Origin: Sphingomonas sp. PAMC 26621
GTDB lineage: Bacteria; Pseudomonadota; Alphaproteobacteria; Sphingomonadales; Sphingomonadaceae
DNA length: 64,000 bases
Direction of reading: 5' to 3'
NCBI RefSeq assembly: GCF_000251145.1
Contig: NZ_AIDW01000036.1
Location: 146,545-210,544, forward strand
The notes beneath the pieces were generated by a model. The model was not told the origin of the DNA and did no database searches. It worked only from the letters and a program-made list of their open reading frames with translations. Below are positions 57,676 through 64,000 of this stretch, piece after piece. The translations under genes were made by a program, and so were the position numbers. Each line of letters starts with the position of its first letter. Position 1 is the stretch's first letter.

Positions 57676-58108
57676 TCACCCGGTGACGGTTGCTGTTCAA
57701 GGCTGGACCTGGTCGGCGGGGTTGCTCGCTACCCTCAACGCGGTCGTGATCGGCGTCGCGGTCGCGCTGGTGAAGGCTTGGCCCGCTCTCAAGAAGATCG
57801 CGAACGATCGCGAAAAGACCGCGCTGGAAGCCCGCGGCGAAGACATGATCAAGATGAATGAGCGCGTCGCGGCGCTTGAGGCTCGGGTCGAAAGTGCATC
57901 GCAGGCCGCGCACTCCGCTGAGATGAAGCTCGTTTACGCGGTCAACGCCGTGCAGCTGCTGGCAGCCCCGATCCGTGCCGCCAACCCGAATGATCCGACA
58001 CTGTTGCAGGCGATGGAACTGCTCGCGGCGGCAACCATCGGCGGGATGCCCGGCTGGGCCCCAAAGATTTCGGCCGAACTCACCAAAATCAAAGGTGTAG
58101 GCGAATGA
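57668..58108 (+). CDS. Membrane-anchored coiled-coil protein before the endolysin
   Basis: A 146-residue protein. One N-terminal helix (GLLATLNAVVIGVAVALVKAW) is followed by a coiled coil (NDREKTALEARGEDMIKMNERVAALEARVESASQAAHSAEMKLVYAV) and a C-terminal part. It overlaps the endolysin gene by four bases. It may be a holin-like or lysis-regulating protein. Confidence 0.6.
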   Translation: MSNHPVTVAVQGWTWSAGLLATLNAVVIGVAVALVKAWPALKKIANDREKTALEARGEDMIKMNERVAALEARVESASQAAHSAEMKLVYAVNAVQLLAAPIRAANPNDPTLLQAMELLAAATIGGMPGWAPKISAELTKIKGVGE

Positions 58109-58680
58109 TGATCAACGGCAGCATCACCGCGCGCATTGCTTGCGAGCTCGCTGGGGCGGAAGGAATCGTTCCCGAGTGGTATCTCGACAGCGCGACACCT
58201 CCGGTCGGCACTTGGGGGATCGGCGTGACCGATTCATCGGGCCATCTGGTGGCGCGGTACAAGGACAAGCCCGCCACAATCAAGCGCGTGCTCGAGGTCT
58301 ATATCTGGCTGCTGCGGACCACATACGGGCCTGAGGTGCTTGCGGCGTTCAAGGGACGCACGCTGACCGAGGCGCAGTTCGCGGCGGCGCTGTCGTTCCA
58401 TTACAATACCGGCGCAATCGCCGCGACGGCTTGGGTGAGCCTGTTCCTGGCGGGCAAAGTCGCCGAGGCGCGGAAGTTCCTCGAAACGCACTATCTCAAC
58501 GACGGCGACCTCAAGCCGCGGCGGATGGACGAAGCTGCCCTGTTCTTCGACGGGAAGTGGAAGCACCTCGACGGCATCGTCAACGTCTACCCGGTCAGCA
58601 AGCCGAGCTACCTGCCCGGGAGGCCGGTACGGGTCGATATTCGCGCCGACGTCGCCGCGGCCCTGGCGGCACAGTCGTGA
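58105..58680 (+). CDS. Endolysin, GH24 lysozyme
   Basis: A 191-residue phage lysozyme. The E-x8-D-x7-T triad is seen as Glu19 (GAEGIVPEW), Asp28 (YLD) and Thr36 (GTWGIGVT), with the C-terminal-lobe motif AQFAAALSFHYNTGA and the final PGRPVRVDIRADV. It cleaves the glycan strands of peptidoglycan. No signal peptide is present, so it depends on a holin. Confidence 0.87.
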   Translation: MMINGSITARIACELAGAEGIVPEWYLDSATPPVGTWGIGVTDSSGHLVARYKDKPATIKRVLEVYIWLLRTTYGPEVLAAFKGRTLTEAQFAAALSFHYNTGAIAATAWVSLFLAGKVAEARKFLETHYLNDGDLKPRRMDEAALFFDGKWKHLDGIVNVYPVSKPSYLPGRPVRVDIRADVAAALAAQS

Positions 58681-59081
58681 GCGTCTTCACGAACCGTCGC
58701 GTGTCATGGACGTCGATCGCCATCATCGTCGGTCTGCCGGTGCTGCTGGCTTTCCTCGCCTGGCTGATTTGGATCCTGTCCGATCCCGTCAAATGGTGCA
58801 GCGTCCGCGTGGCCGACACGAAGCTCGCCACCAGTTCGATCGCTGACTGCACCTCGATCGAGATGGAGCTGATCAAGTGGCTCGGGTGGACCGCGGTCGG
58901 ATTGCTCGGGGTCGTAGCGATCGCGTTCCTGACCATCGTCACGCGCGACTTGAAAGCCAAGATCGACGCGGAAGGCTGGGGCTTGAAGCTGCGCACCGGC
59001 GGCGATGCGGGTGAGGCGGCGGACCAGGTAGCCGGCGCGGCGGCGGATGCCGCTGCCGACATCAAGAGCGGTGTCGCATGA
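58677..59081 (+). CDS. Two-helix membrane protein, candidate holin
   Basis: A 134-residue protein starting at GTG, overlapping the endolysin stop by four bases. Two transmembrane helices (IAIIVGLPVLLAFLAWLIWIL and WTAVGLLGVVAIAFLTIV) surround a loop with two cysteines. The C-terminus is Ala/Asp-rich. A two-helix membrane protein directly after the lysozyme is a good holin candidate, although such genes vary too much to be sure. Confidence 0.55.
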   Translation: MSVFTNRRVSWTSIAIIVGLPVLLAFLAWLIWILSDPVKWCSVRVADTKLATSSIADCTSIEMELIKWLGWTAVGLLGVVAIAFLTIVTRDLKAKIDAEGWGLKLRTGGDAGEAADQVAGAAADAAADIKSGVA

Positions 59082-59446
59082 CGGGCCTCGGAACATGGTT
59101 CGCCGCGCGCGCCGCGCAGATCGTCTTCATCCTCGGCGTCGCCGTCTTGGTCGCAACCGTTATTTCGATCCGCTCGTGCGGATCCGCGCAGACGGCGAAG
59201 ACCGAGACCAAGCTCGCAATCGGCCAAGGGGCCGCAGCGATCGAGAGCGGGTCCGATGCGGTCAACACCGTTGGCAACGCCGCGGGCAACGAAACCGAGA
59301 TCCATCAGACAGCGAAAGAGGGAACCCATGCGATTCAAGTCGCGCCTGCGGGCAACAGTAACGATGCCGCTGATCGCGCTGCTTGCCGGCTGCGCAGCTA
59401 CCGTAATTCGGCCAAGTGCGTCACCCTGCTCGGCCCTGCTTCCTGA
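59078..59446 (+). CDS. Rz-like inner-membrane spanin
   Basis: A 122-residue protein with an N-terminal anchor (AQIVFILGVAVLVATVISIRSCG), a helical periplasmic part and a cysteine-containing C-terminus. The lipoprotein gene 59328-59672 begins inside it in another frame, the classic Rz/Rz1 nesting. The pair would fuse the inner and outer membranes at lysis. Confidence 0.7.
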   Translation: MTGLGTWFAARAAQIVFILGVAVLVATVISIRSCGSAQTAKTETKLAIGQGAAAIESGSDAVNTVGNAAGNETEIHQTAKEGTHAIQVAPAGNSNDAADRAACRLRSYRNSAKCVTLLGPAS

Positions 59447-59672
59447 CGAGTGGACGGTCGGCGTTGCGCCGGCAGCGCAGCCGGAGAGCGCCAAACTTGC
59501 GGACGGCCACGATGACGCCCGGCCTTGGCAGAGCGGCTTCGTTGAGCAGACCGGACAGCTGGAGGTTGCGAACGGCCGTTACACCGCCGCGGTCGGCATC
59601 GTCGGACGCTGCGAAGCTCGTGATGCTGCGGCAATCGCGAAAGCCCGCCCCAAGGTGCTCGGCATCTTCTGA
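59328..59672 (+). CDS. Rz1-like outer-membrane spanin lipoprotein
   Basis: A 114-residue protein with a lipoprotein signal (LRATVTMPLIALLAGCAA; lipobox LAGC). It starts within the Rz-like gene in the +1 frame and extends beyond it. Rz1 proteins are usually shorter (40-100 residues); the extra part (GFVEQTGQLEVANGRYTAAVGIVGRCEARDAAAIAKARP) contains a paired cysteine. Confidence 0.7.
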   Translation: MRFKSRLRATVTMPLIALLAGCAATVIRPSASPCSALLPDEWTVGVAPAAQPESAKLADGHDDARPWQSGFVEQTGQLEVANGRYTAAVGIVGRCEARDAAAIAKARPKVLGIF

Positions 59673-59693
59673 TCTGCCTCCAACACAGGAAGG

Positions 59694-60074
59694 ATGCCCG
59701 TGGCCAATCCACCCGATATCAAGACATTCCCACGGCGCATCGATCCGAACATGCCGCGCCGGGGCTTCTATCCGGTGCTGACGCGCGGAAGCGAGGTCCG
59801 CGACATCCTCCAGCCCGGGGAGGAAGTCACGTCGTTCACAGTCACGCCGAACGCCGAGGCGACCGCTGCGGGGTTGGTGGTCATGACGGATGGCGATTTC
59901 GCGCCGCGCTATGCCGACCGGGTCTTTGCCTTCTGGGTCGAGATCGCGACGGCGATGCGCGGCAGTTCGATCTTCAACGGCACCGGCATCGTGTTGGGCG
60001 TGGAGCTCAGCTTCACCACCAATTTCCAGCAATCTGACCAGATCACGGTCGGCATCCGGGTGGTGAACAAATGA
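59694..60074 (+). CDS. Structural-region hypothetical protein
   Basis: A 126-residue beta-rich protein (PDIKTFPRRIDPNMPRRGFYPVLTRGSEVRDILQPGEEVTSFTVTPNAEATAAGLVVM...). AGGAAGG fits a GTG start at 59700 slightly better than the ATG at 59694. It lies between the lysis and the tail-fibre genes and may be a fibre-base or adaptor protein. No family is recognised. Confidence 0.6.
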   Translation: MPVANPPDIKTFPRRIDPNMPRRGFYPVLTRGSEVRDILQPGEEVTSFTVTPNAEATAAGLVVMTDGDFAPRYADRVFAFWVEIATAMRGSSIFNGTGIVLGVELSFTTNFQQSDQITVGIRVVNK

Positions 60075-60373
60075 CCGAAGAAACCGAAGGACTTGTACTC
60101 GGCGGGACCGTTCACAACGGCGAGCGCGTCCGCGCGACGTTCACCTTCTACCAGGGCATGGTTGGTATCCGCGATCGCGGCGACGTGCGGGAGGTGTCGT
60201 TCTTCGCCACTGCGAAGCCCTACACGCCCCTCAACGTCCAAGGCTTGGTCGACGGGAAGCTGGTCGAGGTTCTGACCATTGCCGAGCGCCACCTCGACGC
60301 AAATGGCACCGAACCGCGCCCCGGCGAAACGCGCGTCGTGACGCTGACCGTCGCGCCGGTCTGGCTCAACTAG
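60071..60373 (+). CDS. Structural-region hypothetical protein
   Basis: A 100-residue beta-rich protein (EGLVLGGTVHNGERVRATFTFYQGMVGIRDRGDVREVSFFATAKPYTPLNVQGLVDGKL...). It overlaps the previous gene by four bases. It probably accompanies the fibre proteins; unknown function. Confidence 0.6.
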   Translation: MTEETEGLVLGGTVHNGERVRATFTFYQGMVGIRDRGDVREVSFFATAKPYTPLNVQGLVDGKLVEVLTIAERHLDANGTEPRPGETRVVTLTVAPVWLN

Positions 60374-60382
60374 GAGAACGCC

Positions 60383-61333
60383 GTGGCTCTCGCTCCGCTA
60401 TCGCAGACGCTCGTCCTTACCGCGGACGGCTCCCCCTACTTGCTGACTGAAGCCGTCAAGATCCCGATTGGGGCGATAGCGCCTCCCCCCAGCCCGGAAA
60501 CGACATACGCCAACTCGACCGAGATGTTCGCAAACCAGGACGGATTCCTAGCAAGCCTGACCGCCCTCCAGCAAAGGATGATCGCCTTGGATCCTGGGAC
60601 TACCAGCTATCTCGTCGACTTTGGCACCGGGGCCAACACATCGACCGGAGACACGGTCTTCGCCGCGCTGACCAAGCTGCAAAACTGGATCGCAGCCGTT
60701 GAGGCGGTGGCAAACGCCCCGTCATTCTCCGGCAACCCGACGATCTCCCCAGCCAGCGGCGACACATCGATTACCTATACGGCCGCCGATCCGACAATCT
60801 TGAACGGCACGATCACTACCCGCCAGTGGCTGCTCGGGACCACCGTGATCGGGACCGGCACCACCATCGTCCCAGGCGCGGGCAACACCGGCCAGCTTAC
60901 CCGAAAGTTGACCGGCACCGGGACGGATGGATCGACCATCACCTCAAAATCGACCGCAGTGACTGTGGCGGCGGCGGTACCGCCAGTTACGATCAGCGGG
61001 ACACCCGGATCTGCCACGGTCGGCACCGCATACTTGTTCACGCCGACGACCAGCGGTGGCAGCGGCACGAAGACGTTTGCGCTCACCGGCACCCTGCCAG
61101 CGGGGCTGTCCCTTAACCCGACAACCGGCGCCATCAACGGCACGCCGACGGCGGCCGGCACGAGCTCCGGTCTCAATGTCACCGTCACCGACAGCAGCGG
61201 CAGCGCGAACCTTGGCAGCTTCGCGGTCACCGTGTCGGCGGCAACTACCCCCTCAACCGGAATACTCGCGAACGGCGTCTGGAATGACGCCGCGACGTGG
61301 GACGATACTCAATCTTGGAAGGATGCAGCATGA
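60383..61333 (+). CDS. Tail fibre-like protein with He_PIG immunoglobulin-like domain
   Basis: A 316-residue protein from a GTG start. An N-terminal segment includes helices and GTTSYLVDFGTGANTSTGDTVFAALTKLQNWI. A beta-sandwich (NAPSFSGNPTISPASGDTSITYTAADPTI...) and a He_PIG Ig-like domain follow (ISGTPGSATVGTAYLFTPTTSGG, GLSLNPTTGAINGTPTAAGTSSGL). The He_PIG domain is nearly the same as one at the end of the next protein. It ends in GVWNDAATWDDTQSWKDAA. It is likely a tail-surface protein that binds sugars. Confidence 0.7.
   Translation: MALAPLSQTLVLTADGSPYLLTEAVKIPIGAIAPPPSPETTYANSTEMFANQDGFLASLTALQQRMIALDPGTTSYLVDFGTGANTSTGDTVFAALTKLQNWIAAVEAVANAPSFSGNPTISPASGDTSITYTAADPTILNGTITTRQWLLGTTVIGTGTTIVPGAGNTGQLTRKLTGTGTDGSTITSKSTAVTVAAAVPPVTISGTPGSATVGTAYLFTPTTSGGSGTKTFALTGTLPAGLSLNPTTGAINGTPTAAGTSSGLNVTVTDSSGSANLGSFAVTVSAATTPSTGILANGVWNDAATWDDTQSWKDAA
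61006..61230 (+). repeat. He_PIG domain copy 1, duplicated at 63210-63435
   Basis: The stretch encoding ATVGTAYLFTPTTSGGSGTK and FALTGTLPAGL in the upstream fibre gene is repeated, with few changes, near 63210-63435 in the GH30 gene (ATVGTAYSFTPTTAGGSGTK, FALTGTLPPGL). Two such similar domains in adjacent genes point to a recent duplication or to recombination between them. Confidence 0.75.
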
Positions 61334-63560
61334 CCGTACTCCCGCAGATCCTCAACGGCTCGGATGGTAAGAACGCACGCGATACGATCAACTCGCTCCT
61401 GCCGCAGGGCAAGTTCACCCCGACCCCGGTCGCATTGCGCACGCCCCTCAACATGTCCACGCTGATGCAGTCGACAACGATGACGGCGTTCGCACCGATG
61501 TCCGCGCTGCCTGGGACTGCCATCTTCGTCGACCCGACTGACCAGTACCAGCTGATGCACGGCGCGGGCGCGGCTCTTACCGAAAGCACCTGCTACGTCT
61601 TGAGCACTAACTGCACGCCGACGCAGCGCCGTGCAGCGTTGCAGGCGGCATTTGGTGATGACGGTTTCAGCACGTCGCGGATCTGCATCGGGACGAGCGA
61701 CTTCACTCATCGCGGCACCGGCGGCTACTACACCTATGCGGACAATGACGACGGAAGCGATCTGACGCTCCCGAATTTTACGATCCAGAAGGACCTGGAG
61801 TATATCGTTCCGGTGCTGCGCGAGGCATTGTCGATCAATCCGCGGCTGAAGTTCATCGCAAGCCCGTGGTCGCCTCCGAAGTTCATGAAAACGATCAACT
61901 CGCTGATCGGCACTGTCGGCGGCGTGGTCAACAGGTTCAACGGCACCGCGAACAACTTCACCGCGTATGCCAACTATTTTGTGAAGTTCCTGAAGGCCTA
62001 CAAGGCCTTGGGAATCCCGGTGTGGGCGGTGACGATCCAGAACGAGCCGCACTACGGTCCCGACAGTTATCCTGGTTGCGTCTGGAGCGGCGTCGATATG
62101 GCCGCGTTCATCAAGGTCCTGGGCCCGGCGCTGGCGCTCGCGGGTCTCGGCAGTGTGCGGATCCTGACCGGGGATATGAACTGGAAGGCAACGACCGGCT
62201 ACAACGGCGCGAGCGGGGACCTGCTGCTCAACGTATGGGCCGACACACGGCGGCGGGTTACTGCGCCGGCGCGGCCTGGCATGGGTACAATACGGGCGGC
62301 TCCGTCAACGGGCAGCACGAGTTCGAGGATCAGCGCGCCAAGAACTGGATCAATCGCGAGATCCACTTCACCGAAATGTGCGCCGTCGGTGCGCTTTCGA
62401 ACAGTCAGATTCTTCAGCAGCATTTGGCGAACGCCATCATCGGCGGCATCCGCGCAGGCGCCAGTTCTGTGACGTTCTGGAACCTCTTTTTGCAGCCGCT
62501 CAGCAACAGCCGCTACCAGCCGTTCGCACCGAATTATGCGCAGGTGGCGCCGTGCGCGACGATCTCGACCGATGGCAACGGCACCATGACCAGGCGGTCC
62601 GACTACATGGCTCTGGCGCATCTGTTGAAGGCCATGCAGCCCGGTGCCCGACGGTGCGCCAGCACCACGTTCGGCGTGGGCGAGACGGATCAGGACGTCC
62701 AGTCGGTAGCATTCGCCAACCGGGACGAGTCCGTCGGCGTTTTGCTTTACAACAACGGCTCCGCGAGCAAGACAATCTCGCTGGTCGATGCTCCGACCGG
62801 GTTCGTTTCGCTGCTCACCATCGCGGCTGGCGATATCGTCAGCGTGAATTATGTCGCGCCGCGCGGGGTAGCATCGGCAGTAACGATCGCGGCTCCCGGG
62901 GCACTAACGGCGCTTTCCGTAACCTCGACCAACGCGATCAACATGTTGACGTGGACGCCCCCGGCTGCGCCGGATGCAAGCGGGCTAAGCGGCTTCCTAA
63001 TCCGACGCGGCACAGCCGCGGGGGTGATGACGCAAACGGTTGGCGCGGCCGGGCCGACGGCGATATCGTTCGCCGAGATTGATGGCACTCCCGGAACGCG
63101 ATACTTCTATCAGGTCTTCGCGATCGCAGCTGGCGGGTTGAGCGCAACCAGCCCAGAGGCGGATGTGCTAACGTCCTCGGCAGCGGCTACGCCCGTTTCC
63201 ATCAGCGGCACACCGGGAGCGGCAACTGTCGGCACGGCGTACAGCTTCACGCCAACCACAGCAGGTGGTAGCGGCACCAAGACGTTCGCACTGACGGGCA
63301 CGCTTCCGCCTGGCTTGGCATTCGCTACCACGACCGGCGCGATCACCGGCACCCCGACGACCGCCGGCACGACTGCTGGTCTGAACATCACCGTTACCGA
63401 CACTACGGGTAGCGCAAGCCTCGGCACGTTCTCGCTCGTAGTCGCGGCGGCAGGCGCGGCCTCGAAGCCGGGGCCTGGTCTTCTGGTATCGGACGATGTC
63501 GGCCAAGGCGTCGCTACGACGCTAGGGTCAGGACCCATTGATCTGAGCGGCTCGATCTGA
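61330..63560 (+). pseudogene. GH30-family glycosidase with He_PIG domain, frameshifted
   Basis: A glycoside hydrolase family 30 enzyme in two frames. Frame 1 (61330 to about 62247) has GAGAALTESTCYVLS, ASPWSPPKFMK and the acid/base Glu239 in VTIQNEPHYGPDSYPGCVW. Frame 2, shifted by -1, continues as AAGYCAGAAWHGYNTGG, has the nucleophile Glu in IHFTEM (codon 62373-62375) and runs through a fibronectin-like and a He_PIG domain to 63560. The join is at GACACACGG, where an extra AC would explain the shift. GH30 includes glucosylceramidases and xylanases. In a phage tail it probably degrades a surface glycan or glycolipid. Confidence 0.8.
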
Positions 63561-64000
63561 TTCAGGCTCCGTGAGGAGACCGAGGATGAGCGACCTGTAC
63601 TGGCTGACCGACGAGCAGATGGCGCGGCTCGAGCCGTATTTTCCCAAGAGCCATGGCAAGCCACGGGTTGATGACCGGCGGGTGTTGAGCGGTATCGTGT
63701 TCGTCAACCGCAACGGGCTGCGCTGGTGCGATGCCCCTCGGGAGTATGGCCCACACAAGACGCTCTACAACCGATGGAAGCGGTGGGGCGAAAGGGGCGT
63801 GTTCCTGCGCATGATGGAAGGGCTGGCCGCCGCGAGCGCCACGCCCAAGACGATCATGATCGACGCGACCTATCTGAAGGCGCACCGCACGGCGTCCAGC
63901 TTGCGGGTTAAAAAGGGGGCCTTGGGCGCCTCATCGGTCGCACCAAAGGCGGTATGAATACGAAGCTGCACGCCGTCACCGATGCAGAAGGCAGACCGCT
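63561..64000 (+). mobile_element. IS5-like insertion sequence, left part
   Basis: An IS5-family transposase begins at 63586 and runs off the right edge. The left end of the element must lie between the GH30 gene stop (63560) and this start; the terminal repeat cannot be confirmed because the other end is outside the window. Insertion here marks, or caused, the end of the prophage tail-fibre region. Confidence 0.7.
63586..64000 (+). CDS. IS5-family transposase (two frames, incomplete)
   Basis: The first frame (63586-63957) gives 123 residues: LYWLTDEQMARLEPYFPKSHGKPRVDDRRVLSGIVFVNRNGLRWCDAPREYGPHKTLYNRWKRWGERGVF, the DUF4096-type N-terminus, and MIDATYLKAHRTASSL with the first DDE aspartate (I-D-A-T). 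At TTAAAAAGGGGGCC (about 63909-63920) a -1 shift joins KGGLGRLIGRTKGGMNTKLHAV, the expected continuation. Such IS5 members make the full enzyme by -1 frameshifting on an A-rich slip site. The third catalytic part lies outside the window. Confidence 0.85.

Noticed and set aside
1..64000. CRISPR array, rRNA genes, diversity-generating retroelement or retron
   Set aside because: No spaced direct repeats, ribosomal sequences or reverse transcriptase motifs were seen.

Overview
The window is GC-rich (third codon positions are mostly G or C) and reads as alphaproteobacterial, most likely a sphingomonad. The basis is the GapR (DUF2312) and GTA-type tail families, the tRNA-Val sequence and the overall protein style. 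Apart from one truncated tRNA and one insertion sequence, everything looks like phage. Two different siphophage-type prophages lie head to tail. Their integrase genes converge on a 41-base fragment of a tRNA-Val(UAC) gene at 19821-19861.

Prophage A (1-19.8 kb, left end outside the window). The leftward genes, read from right to left, are a Cro-like regulator and small early genes (14.4-11.8 kb), a primase fused to an SF3 helicase (11.6-8.4 kb), a cluster of 9-bp iteron-like repeats that may be an origin (8.25-8.43 kb), a DUF6362 protein and a 400-bp non-coding block with a cos-like sequence. The packaging and head genes follow: Nu1-like and GpA-like terminases, gpW-like joiner, lambda-type portal, a ClpP protease/major capsid fusion and a DUF2190 decoration protein. 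An S24-peptidase repressor (14480-15085, +) lies between two operator clusters. The rightward operon (15.4-19.8 kb) holds small unknown genes, an excisionase-like HTH protein and a tyrosine integrase.

Prophage B (19.85-63.56 kb). A leftward early operon (28.1-19.85 kb) carries an HNH/DUF968-like protein, many small unknown genes, a cupin, a DndC/PAPS-reductase-like protein, a MazG-like protein, DUF1643 and the integrase. The immunity region (28.1-29.4 kb) has an S24 repressor and five GCGGG-N6-CCCGC operators. Rightward come a Cro-like gene, a coupled module of DNA methyltransferase, GapR/FtsK-gamma fusion and AAA+ ATPase, a replication protein, a second cupin, a NusG-like protein, an HNH nuclease, HK97-type terminase and head genes (portal unusually after the capsid gene), a GTA-like tail, lysis genes, and tail-tip proteins ending with a GH30-family glycosidase. 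An IS5-like transposase begins at 63.59 kb and runs off the window.

Prophage B has four disrupted reading frames: an in-frame TGA in the large terminase, and frameshifts in the distal tail gene, the GH30 gene and one small early gene. Either this prophage is decaying or the assembly has errors. Prophage A shows no comparable lesion. The most interesting items are the methyltransferase/GapR-FtsK-gamma/AAA+ module, the GH30 enzyme (sphingomonads carry glycosphingolipids, and GH30 includes glucosylceramidases), a short N-terminal peptide shared by three otherwise different proteins across both prophages, and the two operator systems.
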